Source: Eupeodes corollae
Lineage: Eukaryota > Arthropoda > Insecta > Diptera > Syrphidae
Length of the DNA: 64,000 nucleotides
Direction of reading: 5' to 3'
Assembly: GCF_945859685.1 (NCBI RefSeq)
Contig: NC_079148.1
Location: forward strand, 21,897,946 to 21,961,945
Positions 11,035 to 22,649 of this stretch are shown piece after piece. The notes below the pieces were generated by a model. It did no database searches. It had not been told where the DNA came from and saw nothing but the letters and a program-made list of their open reading frames with translations. The first letter of the stretch is position 1; each line of letters opens with the position of its first letter. The translations under genes were made by a program, and so were the position numbers.

Positions 11035-12157
11035 AGGGTTTTTCAATAATGGCTGGTAGATGTTGAAATGGAAAAAAAGCTGTGTGTGAGGCGTGTGGAA
11101 TATGACATCATTCAAATGACCGCCTCGGCTGGTGGTGGCACGGACCCGAGTGGTCAAATTTTCAATGACTTCCGCATAGATCTGGCTGAATTTGAGCGAA
11201 GGACTGTGTTTTATTCACCTTAAGGGCATCGGTCGATTGTGGTTTATTTGCACCGAGCTAAAACATCAAAAAAACCCCGAAGGAAGAAGTAGAACTAGAA
11301 AAAGTCTAGTTCAAAACACTTCTGCGAGAGATAGCCTTACTCTCAAACCGTTCATGCAAAATGTCAATCGTGGCGTTTGTTGTGTGACACGTAGCGCCGT
11401 CCTGCTGGAACCACTTGTCGTCTAGGTGCATATGTTTCAATTTGTCACTAAAGTCGCTTTCAAAAAAGTACGCTCGCCACCGGCTCAAAGTGCATATCAA
11501 AAGGTAACTTTTTGTCAGGATGCATTATCACCTGGTGAACCTCGCGTGGGTTGGTGCCGTCCCATATACTGCAAATATGCTTGTTAACACACCCATTCAT
11601 CTAAAATTGCGACTCGTCACTAAAAATGATTTTTCGGCCAAAGTTGGGGTCCTCTTGCAAACGATTCGAAGCCCAGTCAGCGAACAAACTTTGAGTTCCT
11701 GGGTCAGTTGGATCTTATACTGGTGTAGACCCAAGTCCCAACTCAAAATTCACCAAGTTAATTTCTGCGAAAGGAGAGGAAAAGACTGACTCGGGTTTTG
11801 CTGTACACTTTCACGGACCCTGACGATGTTCTGGGCCGATCTTGCGTTCATTGAAAATACGAGCGTAAGCTGATTATTTACTGAACCGGTCGTCTCAAAT
11901 GTGGCCACCATAGCGTTTAAGAGAGTCGACTGTGAAGGGTCATCACGTCTAACGTAAAATGGGCGCTCAACGTTTACGTTAACGAACACACGTTTTGATA
12001 ATGAAGTTTTATCATTCGAACGTGCCTTTAAATCGTGTAACTTGCCATGATGATTTGACATAAGCAACTGAATTATAAACAAAAGATTTGACAGATGTCA
12101 CCAAAACAAAATGGCCGCTACTAGGCGCCAAAATCTACCAGCACCAATTGAAAACCC
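11035..12157 (-). mobile_element. Mariner-like element with decayed inverted repeats (-)
   Basis: The ends are inverted copies: left GAGGGTTTTTCAATAATGG at about 11034 and the complement of the right end AAGGGTTTTCAATTGGTG ending near 12157. Both are followed by GCTGGTAGAT. The transposase is read on the minus strand from about 12082. It comprises TFETTGSVNNQ and ARSAQNIVRVRESVQQNPSQS (12 kb end), FGRKIIFSDESQF near 11630, VNKHICSIWDGTNPREVHQ near 11570, and FQQDGATCHT near 11400. A C-terminal remnant reads ANKPQSTDAL near 11240. The first and second catalytic Asp boxes (SDES and QQDGATCH) are visible. The frame is broken repeatedly. I see no clean TA duplication at the ends. Confidence 0.68.
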
Positions 12158-12379
12158 TTCAGTTTAATTGAAAACATTTGAGTCGAAAATAAGCTGTTCC
12201 AACTTTTAACTTCACATAGGAAATATTGTAATCGGTCCAATTTGTCGAAATTCAAATTTTGACATTTCTTGACGTTATCAATGTAGCATTTTGGAAAGTT
12301 TTAATTACCTACAATTTAAATACTTTTTTTTACCAATTTTGTGTATTTTTTTTAGATTTTAATTTTGAATTCTTATACA

Positions 12380-13215
12380 AATTTTAATAAATGTTGAAAA
12401 CAATGTTTTTTATAAAACAAAATTTATTTTGAAGACAATGTCTTAAATTATTTAAAAGATTTTCGAGTCGAAAATCAATTTTTACCAACTTTTAGAAAGG
12501 CTTTTAAGACAAACTTATAATAGCTTGCACACCAAATTATGATTACAAAATTTGAAGATGTGTCCTGCAGATCTCGGCTCCTAGTGGTTATTGGATTTAA
12601 GATAAACCACATTGCCAGAAAAATACGTTCCACAGCTTACAATTTTGTACGCCTCTTAGCGTTGTACCGGATTGTGTTTCCTGTACGTAGACGGATCCAT
12701 TGGGGCACCGATCGGTTTTGTTTTAACTTTTTAACTAATTTTTGTTTAATACGAAACGATTTGTGGGCAGCCATTTCGTCCGCACTTGGCAAAGATTAGC
12801 TTCATCAGGTTTTTATTTTTTGTAAGAAAAAACGTTAGTTTGATTTTTAGCAAATGCTAAAAATGTTATTCTTGTTAAAAATGATACTAATTGGTACCAC
12901 GTCAAATAATGTGATATGAAATTTAATGGAAGTCGCTAACGTACGTGAGATATTTTAGGCCCACAAAGATGTTCGGTTTTTTTAAATTGATATTGTAAAA
13001 AAAACGCCCATGTTGTTTTTTTGAAAGTACTTTCTGCATCTTTGATATGTTGACATCTTGAAAAACTAAATTTATTTGAATCCAATATTTCTACTGACTC
13101 TTGAGAAAAAGTATCCTAAACCTACGGACGTAGGAATCATTAATTTTGATTCTAAGGACTAGGGACCTGAAACGTCGAGAAATGTCAAATTTTGTCAACT
13201 TGAAAATCGAACTCA
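12380..13215 (+). repeat. Composite ~165-bp-monomer repeat, divergent copy E
   Basis: One monomer-like block is visible (TTTTCGAGTCGAAAATCAAT at about 12461). It is followed after unrelated-looking sequence (12539-12830) by the family's terminal segment. That segment contains an ACGGACGTA patch at about 13121 and GGGACCTGAAACGTCGAGAA at about 13164. The same order is seen in the larger copies at 29618-30670 and 35910-37662. The open frame at 12539-12799 has no recognised motif. Confidence 0.5.
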
Positions 13216-13899
13216 TTACAAAAAGTTCTTTTTGTATTTACTTCGATGACTATGAATATCATTTATAAGGCTAAATACGTTGGACCCTGTCATGCATTTC
13301 AATTTTAACATTAATGTAAAATAAAAAACAAAGGCTAATTATAATTAAAAGGTAGGTATGTTTTTTTCCCCAAGAACGTTTCTACAGAATTTTTGTAGTT
13401 TCCTATTCATTTAGGTAATGTTAATGCCTGAATAAATTCTTACATAAAATTAATTTAATTTTCCAATTCTATGAATCGAGTGAAAATTGCATTGAGAAAA
13501 TTTAGTAAAACGAGAAAATTTTCTATATAAATTTAAAACACACAAAGCTAAAAGTTGGGACATAAAAATGAAAGCATCAAATTATAAATATGTACGTAGT
13601 ATTTTTTATCAAATCGTTAAAACTCTTTATCTTCCAATTTTATAAGAAGGCTTAAAATATACGTTAGAATACTTTCATAATGTTTATCAAAACCTCAAGG
13701 GCTATATAATAATCGAGAGCTTTTGCAATCTTCATAAGTACAATGTACTTGTACATAATAAGTTTAAATGCAATAATCTCTGTTGTATGTAAACTAAAAT
13801 TTAAACTCATTTATATTTGATCTCCTTGAAGGCTTCAACGTCTATAAATACCATTTATATTCCTAAAAATAATAATTATGAAGGATATAATTGAAAAAA
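13216..13899. other. AT-rich stretch, no gene seen
   Basis: There is no motif, repeat or coding signal that I can support here. Confidence 0.5.
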
Positions 13900-14770
13900 A
13901 AGAACCCAACCAGAAGCAGCAGCGCCAGCTATAGTGTCCCAAGTGAACTTTCTAGTAGCTCTGTCTATAGTTCCAGTCCCAAACCAACAGAGCTAATTGA
14001 AGGCAATTAAAACTCAGAACACATCCCAAAGCAATTGGTCTACACTGCTGATGGAAGCGTCGTCCCAATTCAATACCCGTTTCGTCGTCCTCGTTCGCCG
14101 TCGTCGTCATCATCAGGATCAGAATCATCATCATATACAAAAGGATATTAAATTGACCGAGGTTATGTTTGTTGTTAAAATATACCCACTTAAGGGACAC
14201 AAACGAGAGCACCCCAGAGAAATTCAATTTCAAAAAAACACATATTTATGCCCCCATTCAAGGATAATAGACCAAACGAATAACATTGATGGTTTTGGTG
14301 ATAGCTTTCTGATAAGGAAAATCCCATCATCATCAAAGCGACACTACAGGGGTGATCCCAAATAATTGATTCCTTATTTATGTAGGATACATTTTTGTAT
14401 CGTTGCCGTTGTTATATTAGTTCCTCTGTCTACAGTAATATAAATTGAAAAGGATATCGAACAAATTTTATCAACGAATAATAATAACTTAATCGACCCC
14501 TAAACTAGTATAGTAGTAGGTTGGTTGTATCTTGTATCTGAAATTTATTCTGATGAAATGACATTTGACTTATCAATTTAATTGGTGTTCACATAGGATA
14601 AATATATATTTTCTAAGGACTAAACGGAAGGTCAATAAGGTCTGGTGTTCAATAATAAATCAGCAACTGGTTGAAGTACGAGTGTTGCAAGTTGCGAGTA
14701 CGACTACGACGACGATGAATACGAGTAGTATACGAGAGGTCAAGGATAAGGCTGCGCCTCGCCTGTGAGA
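13900..14770. promoter_or_regulatory. GC-richer non-repetitive island, function unknown
   Basis: GC content rises and GAT/CGT triplet runs appear (14080-14130, 14330-14350, 14700-14720). An open frame of 122 codons at 13997-14365 (plus) is the longest unknown one here. Its His/Arg-rich run (RRRRHHQDQNHHH) comes from the triplet repeat and there is no domain I recognise, so I do not call it a gene. The island could be an enhancer or an unannotated 5' UTR. Confidence 0.3.
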
Positions 14771-15899
14771 GAAAATAGAAAGAATGAAAATATGAAAATC
14801 TATTTTTTTTTTCAGTTTAGTCCTGGTGGAATGTCCTTTTGTTCGTTTTTTATTTCAATTTTTTCATACCAAGGATATTGTATACAGTTGTGAACGTGAC
14901 TTTTTGTTGTTTTTTTTATTCTTCAATTTTTTAATTTTATTTTATTTTGAGAAAAAGTTGGTTCTACCATTTTTCAATTTTTCAATGGTCCCCGAGTGGT
15001 AGAAGTTTTGTAATTCATTCATATTCTGTTTTTTTGTTTTTATTTTGTGTTACGTTTGTTTGGGTGATTCTGTAGGTGGTGGGGGGAGTGGGGGTTTGGA
15101 ACCTACTTTTATTCGCTCAAAATTAAAATAGAACAAGCTTGCATTGAATTATTATTATTCTTTGCTTTCAGCAGGTGTTTGGTACTTTTGTGTATTCTAT
15201 GAGCAGAGAAAAAAAAGTCACAGTTGGCTCGTTAAAAAAAATTATAAAATGTATTATAGTCAAGTTTTTTAGTTTATAATCCTTGCTATCCACTGTTAAA
15301 TGAATTTTCACAGGACTATTTGTTATTGTATAATTATAAAAACAAAATAGTATTTTTTTGTTGATGGTCAGTTGTGTAAAAGTTATAATGCTTTTTTTTG
15401 TCTTAAAAAAAATATGTGTTAAAATATAAAATAATTTTCAGGTATTTTATTATGACTGTGAATTTAATTTGTAATTTAAGTCTGTAAATCAGGCTAGATT
15501 TATTTTTAACTTAATAAAAAAACATGGTCTTATTTTCTTGTTTAATTGTTGAAGTGGTATCATACACAATAACCTTATTAAGTTAAAGTTCAGTTGAAGC
15601 TTAAGCAAAATCTGTATTTTGGTCTTCAAAACGCTGAATGTAAAAGAATATTGACAGGCCAAGTGCACGATATGATTTAAAATCAAGTTGATAAAATATT
15701 GGTTTTTCATATACAGTGTTGGACAAACTATAAGTAACAGTTAACTCCAGTTTTTAATGGTCAAGACAAAAACAAATTTGTATTGCAATCCCTCGTTTTC
15801 TTATTAATAGATAAAAGTTAGGCCGTTAACTTCAAAATTCATTGCTCATTTTAAAGGTGTTGGCAATGAACACTAAAATGGTTTGTATACCTTAAATAT
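14771..15899. other. T-rich non-coding stretch
   Basis: This stretch has long T runs and a G-rich patch (15076-15100, GGTGGTGGGGGGAGTGGGGG-like). I see no coding signal in it. Confidence 0.5.
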
Positions 15900-17740
15900 G
15901 CCAAAGTCACAATGTGAGCATTAGGAAAAGAGGGAAGGGTTAGATAGGAGGTGCCGGTGTACATTTATTTTGAATTCCTGAATATTGCAATGATAGGGAA
16001 GGATAGAGCTTGTGCAAGGCTTTCTACATTCGCGAAGTATGGCTAAGAAATGAATCTCTGTATTTCATTGTGCGGCCGAAGTTGGGTTCAAGGGTAAACT
16101 GATGGACATTCATAGAAGCGCGGATATTACGGTTAAATTGTTTAAGGGGAGGAATAAAACTGGCCATTTCACTAGAGCAAAGTCCGCTAAAATAACGGTA
16201 AAAAAGGTAAGACAAGAAATTGTACGACGATGTTTGAGTGACGTGATGGTGTTGATGATGTTAATGTCACCAATCATTTTAAAAAACACTTCTTTAAATA
16301 CCAGCCTAGAGATGAGAGTTATATTCAAGTTTCGGACGTATATAGGTTTTGTAGATTGTAGCCAGATCAGATGGAGAGAATAATTTCTTGCATCTTTTCA
16401 TGCGGAATTTTTGGCGACATCGTGTTTATGATCGTTCCACAAAAGTTGGTAACTGATGCACATTCCGAGGATGTCAAGATTTTCAGTTTCGTTGATGCAA
16501 GTGCAACTCATAGATAGTGGCAAAGAGGGTATATCTCGCCTTAACGATGCAGGACAGCATTGGGTTTTCGAAGCATTAAATTCTACAAGTTTTTTCATTA
16601 CCCATTGTAAAATGCTGTTTAGATCGGAATTCAATGAGCTTATCATATTTTTTCATTGCTGTTTCACATCCGAAGAAGAAGGTTGTGAGTCTGGAAAGGA
16701 TTATGAAAAGCTTAGAGATCTATCCTCAGCGAAACAATGTATTTGAATAGAAGTTACAGACAAGAGATCATTTATAAAAATGAGGAAAAGAGTCGGCGAC
16801 AAAATCGACACCAGCATCTATCCGGACCAGCGTATTTATGAATGTTGAGATCTTTTAAAACTCTTGCTCCAGTACGAGTACGAAATTAGATTGTACCTAT
16901 AGAATCATTTACGCGTTCAAGACCTGGGGGAGCCATGACACTATCTAGTAAGGTGGAATTTTCGGCGAACTGCCTTGCAAACAAGTTAGCTTTATCAATA
17001 GAGCTAATTCAAGGAGTATCATTGACAACAAGCGTAGAGCCGAGAAAGAGGAAGAATTCCTCATGATTTTTACAAATTACCAACAATTCTTACTGCCTTT
17101 GGGCCATTTCAGTATTTTTTGCCGTAACTTTTGGTCATGCAAAAATTTGGTCCTTCGAATATGGGCGTTGCATGCGTTCTGGCTTGTTTAAACCTTTCTC
17201 TGTTTTCCTCAGTTGGGATGGCTCTAAAACACCGGAAGCTCACCTCACGACCCATGATTTAGTCTAAGGTTTAATACTTTTAACCCTATTCGGGATAAAA
17301 GTTTTCATTCCCAGATGACTCATACTAAGAGTCATATATGCACAGATATGACAGTGTGGTCTGATGTTCCTAGAGGCGTCAATACACTGATTGTGTACTT
17401 ATCAGGACCAGAAGTGAGAAACAAGTCAAGTGTAATTCAACGTCAACGTCCAATATTCGATCAGGCTCATTGCCAAGTTGAGTAAGATGGTTAAACTCAG
17501 CACACATTACTTCGGGTGTTGTCTGGCCCGAATGGAGAAGCCACGAAAAATTGTGAGCATTGAAATCGCGAGTAATAACCGTAATTTTAGTGTGATGATT
17601 CAGGGAGACAATTCTTTAGATGAAGTCAGGCAGAGCATTACATTCCTGAGAAGTAGAATCTCTGTCCAGGTTTGGTCTCCGATAAAGAAAACAATAGTGA
17701 ATGATGTGTTCATTCTAGGAAAGTTTTAAACACATGAAAT
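15900..17740 (-). mobile_element. Jockey-like LINE relic (endonuclease to C-terminus)
   Basis: This is a non-LTR retrotransposon read on the minus strand from about 17740. Near 17560-17600 it shows a broken form of the GDFNAHN endonuclease box. Near 17330-17420 it reads LFLTSGPDKYT and LGTSDHTV-like phrases, which form the endonuclease C-terminal SDH box. Near 16990-17030 it has IDKANLFARQFAENSTLLD, the linker before the reverse transcriptase. At 16646-16400 it reads SDLNSILQW, LVEFNASKTQCC and NLDILGMCIS (palm/thumb). At 16215-16024 it reads FYRYFSGLCSSEMASFIPPL and the C-terminal TLEPNFGRT block. The reverse transcriptase centre is mostly deleted or decayed near 16750-16900. Several stops and frameshifts show it is inactive. 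It sits back to back with the plus-strand relic at 17755. Confidence 0.78.
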
Positions 17741-17754
17741 GTCCTGCTAGTCTT

Positions 17755-19010
17755 TTAAACAAAATTATGCAATGGCGCTAGTTGAACCATTTTCGATAAT
17801 TTTTAATCTTTCACTTACCGAAGGCAAATTTGTTGATACCTGTAAGATTTCATTTTTGTAGCCAATTTTTAAATCGGCATCAAGGCAGGAAATCACTTAT
17901 TATAGACCAATATGTAAAATGTTTGCATTACCTAAATTATTCGAGAAACTAGTTTGTAGCAAACTTTCAGAATTGTTTCGTAGCCACATATCAGTTTTAT
18001 GTCAGGTTGGTCAAACGCTACAAACCTAGCTTTGATTATTTATGGGGTAATATCAGGAGATGTGCCAACTGATATTATTTTCACAAACTTTGCGAAAGCA
18101 TTCGATGGAATAAATCATTAAGAATTACTCCATTAATTATCTTCTTAAGGAATTCATTAGAGGTTCCACAAGGAAGTCATTTAGGGCCACAACTTTTTTT
18201 GTTGTTTGTAAATGACATTCCCAATATTTTCATCAATGATTAAAGTTGAATCCTTTTTGAGGATGACTCCCAAACTTTATCGTAAAATAAGTTGTAAATT
18301 TGATTATTTCCTTCTTTTGAAAGATCTAATAAGATAATTAAAAGCACAATTCTTTAGTAAGGTCGATTCTAAAGTATTGCAGCATATTCTGGAATATGGA
18401 CTTGAAAAGAATTTAATCTTCCAAGACCGTCCTCAAGTATTCGGTGTTTGATGTTTAGAATACATTTTTTTCAATATCGAAAAGTACACTTTTCAGTGAC
18501 GATCATTAGAGGCATCATAAGTTATCATTTTGTCTTTCGCTAAAATCTTTATTAACTGGAGGAAATGCTCTATCAAGAACAACACGTTATGATCGAAATT
18601 TCCCGCAAACATTTGTCTGCTTATTTCGAAGACAAGGCATTCAAGGTATTTCATGAATGCTGATGATTCAAAATTCGTTCGTTGTATAAAAACAAAACAG
18701 AATTACATTTTATTGCAAGAAGATCTTGAGACATTATCGAATTGGTGTTTTATTAACTCCTTTAACCTTAATAATGCAAAATGTTGAAGTTTAACTTTTT
18801 CTCGAAATCCATCATCAATTTACTTTTTTACCTTTAAAAGGGACATAGGTATAATTTTTGACAAAAAGCTTGATTTCTTAAAACATATATATTCTTTAGT
18901 AGCAAAGGATAATTCAATGTTTCGAAATACAAATTTTTAACGGAACACCCTCTAAAGAAAACAATTCGGTAATTATAGTATCTAAAGGTGTTAACATTCT
19001 AATAAAAACG
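17755..19010 (+). mobile_element. Jockey-superclade LINE relic (reverse transcriptase)
   Basis: The reverse transcriptase part of a second LINE family is read on the plus strand. It shows ALVEPFSIIFNLSLTEGKF (17775), YYRPICKMFALPKLFEKLV (17902), DIIFTNFAKAFDGINH (18074-18120, catalytic box A) and LEVPQGSHLGPQLFLLFVND (18152-18215). Further on are NADDSKFV (18660, the YADD box with Y replaced by N) and LQEDLETLSNWC (18715-18750). Frames shift between these blocks and 18250-18640 is largely unrelated, so an insertion or strong decay interrupts it. No endonuclease is present, so the copy is 5' truncated. Confidence 0.72.
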
Positions 19011-20339
19011 CAAACATTGTTTGAGAGGATCAAACAGAAACATAAAAGTAAGTAAGTTGGTTATGGTTTGCTTAAAATGGTTGTATTTTAAATTAGTTTT
19101 ATTTGCTTTGTTAAAATGAAATCAAAATTAACACATTTATAAAAAAAAATATTTTTACAAGGTGGTTAATGAAAGCTAAATAAGATTCAGTTATGTGTTA
19201 AAAGTTTTGGCAACGAACAACTATAAATTTAAAGTTACCAAGGTTAGCAAAGTTAGCACCTTTTTATAGAAACTTTATTGTTGGATTTTTATCTTCAGAC
19301 ATTGTTGCAATAAAAATTACTGAAGTATGTTCTTCACATTTGTAATTATTTCAACTACCTTTTAATAAGATTCATTAATTTAAAGAATTAACTTAAGTCT
19401 CATTTTAATTAAGTCACGTTCCTTAAAAAATATACCTATATATGTGTATATACATACAACTCTCAAATATTTCTGCACTAATAATAGTAATCTTCAAAAT
19501 ATTTGCCTTCAGGATCTTGAAATATAATTCACACAAAAGGAATATTACATCTGCTTATTTCTCACAAAACATCACATAATCAACTTCATGCTCAAGCTGC
19601 TGTAAGACGTGAGTTGTATAGCCTTGCATAAATATAAAGAAGAATTCAAAAATTCATGCCAAAAGCAATTATGTATAGCCCCTGCAGTCCATGCGGAATT
19701 ACTCTTCTCGAAAAAGAGGCTCGAGCATACTTGCTTAATAACTCTCAATACAAAATATTTAATAATTAATAAAAACAAAAAACAAATTATAATCATAACT
19801 TTGTTCATGACATTCGCTTAAAACTAATGGTGCCTACCTACCTACATAAAAATCGATTGATATAAAGTTAAAATTCAATGCATGCCAGCTAACCAATGAA
19901 ACATTTTATCTGTCAAAAATAAAAGCCCCCTCGAGTTCATCTTAAAGCAGAAGAAGTCACAAAAAAAATGTATTTGCCATTGAATGGGAAAAAAAACAGT
20001 GGGGCACAGTCTCCAGTTTCAACATTTGAACCATTTATTTTTTAACTTCTTGATTTTGTGTTGAAATATTGCAAAAATTAGTGATGTTCCATTTTAAAAG
20101 GAAAAACTCTTTAAGGATTCTCAACTTTCTAAAAATTACCTAAAATTTTAAAAACTGTTTATCTAAAAAACTAAAAATTGATTTGTTTTAAATTTATGTC
20201 AACTTTTTCTCAAACACTACCCCACTGTAAGTCATTTGTCAAGCAAAAACCACCTGAACGTGAGATAATTTGTCATCAAAGTCGTTTTAATTTGTAAAAT
20301 GCCTCTCTGTTTACTCCCATTCCATATTTTATATTTATT
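19011..20339. other. AT-rich stretch, no gene seen
   Basis: I see no supported feature. Overlapping open frames at 19572-19821 on both strands carry no motif. Confidence 0.5.
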
Positions 20340-21180
20340 TAGCATCAGGCACGTCACCCCAATTGATATTTGACATTAGAGATCCAGAGCAGCACCAACA
20401 GCCCCATTTTCAGCTCCAGCACAGCACCACCCATTCGGATCAAAGAACTTTTTCCCGGCTAAATTTTTCAGTGTGGAATGAATTTAAAGCAAGAAACATT
20501 CTTATATGTGGCAGATGGTATGGTTGGAGAGTGATTTAGGAAGTCAGCACCATCATCGGACTCTCGGATTCTACAACACAGCCAAAAGGCGCTCTTAATG
20601 TCCTTAAAATTTGTCTGCATACAAAAAAGAACATACAACAAAAATTCCAAATCCATTTTGTGAAATGTGCTTTAATAGTCTTCTTTTATATGCTTTTGTT
20701 CGTAGCATCAGGCCTGCGTATCTGCCTCTGGACACAACTAAGACTGAGACAAGATGTGCCATTTGAAGTTAGAAATATGTTGCAAATATGCGATGAATGT
20801 TAAGTGCAAGGTTAGGTAATTGTTCCAACTATTCTTATGGTTAATCTTAAAATACTTCCGTCTGGAATCCTTCTTCTGCTTTTGATTCTTCTTCGTCTTC
20901 TGAAACTTCTGGTTCTTCTTGAAGCAAAAGTTTTTGTGTAATGAAAAGTTTGCTCACTTTGGAGGAGCTAAAATCCTGCCTGGCTGATGCCGGAAACTGT
21001 GTATATATAAAGTTGATGTGGTGGCGGTAATGCAATCATCAGCGAACCTTGTCGTCACCACCAAAACCACCACTGTAAGATGATGTGGTAGACTTTGGTA
21101 AATAAGTTTGTCTATATCGAGGGAACACAAGCAAAAAAAAAAAATAGTGATGTGCAAAGTTTTGAATTTCACATTTATTA
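20340..21180. promoter_or_regulatory. GC-richer island with CAC/CTT triplets, function unknown
   Basis: The DNA here is less AT-rich and appears non-repetitive, with triplet runs (CTTCTTCG at 20865-20925, CACCAC at 21055-21075). On the minus strand a 62-codon frame (21035-20847) has an acidic tail EDEEESKAEEG, but no start context, splice signal or domain lets me call it a gene. Confidence 0.28.
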
Positions 21181-21539
21181 AAACCCAATTCCCTTCTTTG
21201 GAGACTTTGGAGAATGTTTTGAAAGCTTATTGTTAAATTTAAAAAAATACCTATAATTAAAATGTTCAACTTTGTACTATTAACTTGTTTTTTAGCTTTA
21301 AATTAAACTTAGATAATAAAATTAGAAAATAGAAGTTGCGAAGAGAATTCAAAAGTCGGTTGTATTTTAGGCCCTGGGTACATTTATAAAGGTTTGTAGA
21401 TAAGCTGTCGAAAATAACTCATATTTCGAATCGAGGTTTGGGTTATTACTGAATATGTAATACAATTCTATGTCTATGCTAATTTCTAAAATGTTAAGAG
21501 GTTCAGAAGCAGAAATAGTGTTCAAGTGGAAACATCATT

Positions 21540-22590
21540 CTCAATTCTGAGGATATGGAAAAAACACTTCAGCGGATTGGATAACGGCGACAACAAACCG
21601 AATTCCTGTCAGACAGGGTGAATCATCCAATATAGACGACGAAAGCCAACAATTCCGTCTTCCCGACTTAGACGAAATAAAAATTGCCATACATAAGCTT
21701 AAGTCCAACAAAGCTGCTAGAAATAATTTAGTTTCTAGCATGTTCCAACTTATCTGTAAAATATAGCGTTCCTGATGAATCTTAGTACTGTTTGTCCGTT
21801 ACTGACAGGGGGACCTTCTAAACTGCACCAACTAAAGGGGAATCAGCTCTTAAACATCGCAACAAAATCTTTTCTCCAGTAATATTTTAATGTCAAAGGC
21901 ATATCGTCAACATCATGATAGGTCCTTATCAGTGTGGCTTTAGACCAGAAAAGTTTACAATCGATCAAATATTTACATTACGACAGATCCTGGAAAACCT
22001 AAACAAATATCAAAGCGATTTCAAGGTTCTATATGACAGCATCATCAGAGACGAACTCTTTAGAGTCATTTCTAGCTTTGACATGCCTACCAAATTCATC
22101 TGTTTTTGTATGATGATAATTCGAACTCTTCCATGAAAGTTGGAAACAACTTTACCGACCGTTTTGATGCCAAAAAAGACTTTAGACAAGGTAATCGCTG
22201 CCATCTGATTTCTTTAACATCATTCTTGAAAAAATTGTGCAAAGATCCCACGTTAACACTTGACGCACTATCTTTCAAAAGTATGTCCAATTAATCGAAT
22301 AAGCTTATGACACTACATATTAGGAAGAACATAGCGTGATGTCAATGAGGCTTTTGTTATTATTGAGACAGAGGAGGGCAATGGATTTTGCGGTTAATAA
22401 GATCAAGACAATTGTCAAAACATCACCATCGACAGATGTAACATTGATATAGTTAAGGACTTTGTTTGCCTCTGATCCGCTAAGAATGCAGAAATCAACA
22501 CCATTGTCGAGATCAAATAAAGAATTATTCTTGCTAACATCTTTTCCTTTGGCTTGAGAAAGCAATTGGTAATGTATCGGCTGAGTTACC
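21540..22590 (+). mobile_element. RTE-like LINE relic, copy 1
   Basis: This is a non-LTR retrotransposon on the plus strand. The linker before the reverse transcriptase is seen in SILRIWKKHF (21541) and LDEIKIAIHKLKSNKAA (21665-21715). Fingers and palm follow: IGPYQCGFRPEKFTIDQIFT (21915), then YDSIIRDELFRVISSFDMP (22035-22090). Later come SMKVGNNFTDRFDAKKDFRQGN (22130-22195) and a shifted-frame NITIDRCNIDIVKDFVCL (22425-22470). Related copies lie at 24838-25320 and 53100-53882. The phrase order resembles proteins often annotated as craniofacial-development-protein-2-like endonuclease/reverse transcriptases, hence RTE-like; the clade is inferred. The YADD box is lost. Confidence 0.7.
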
Positions 22591-22640
22591 ACAAGGGAGC
22601 ATTCTAGGTCCAGTACTTTTAATTTACATGAAACACCAAA
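22572..22640 (+). mobile_element. Fragment of another reverse transcriptase
   Basis: At the end of the RTE-like relic the frame switches to VSAELPQGSILGPVLLIYM. This is the PQG-S-xLGP box of jockey-superclade enzymes and does not belong at that point of an RTE-like element. It is probably the edge of a separate, truncated insertion. Confidence 0.5.
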
Positions 22641-22649
22641 TTAAATTTA

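Noticed and set aside
13997..14365. 122-codon plus-strand frame with His/Arg run
   Set aside because: The run is the translation of a triplet repeat and the rest resembles no domain. I kept it only as part of an island of unknown role.
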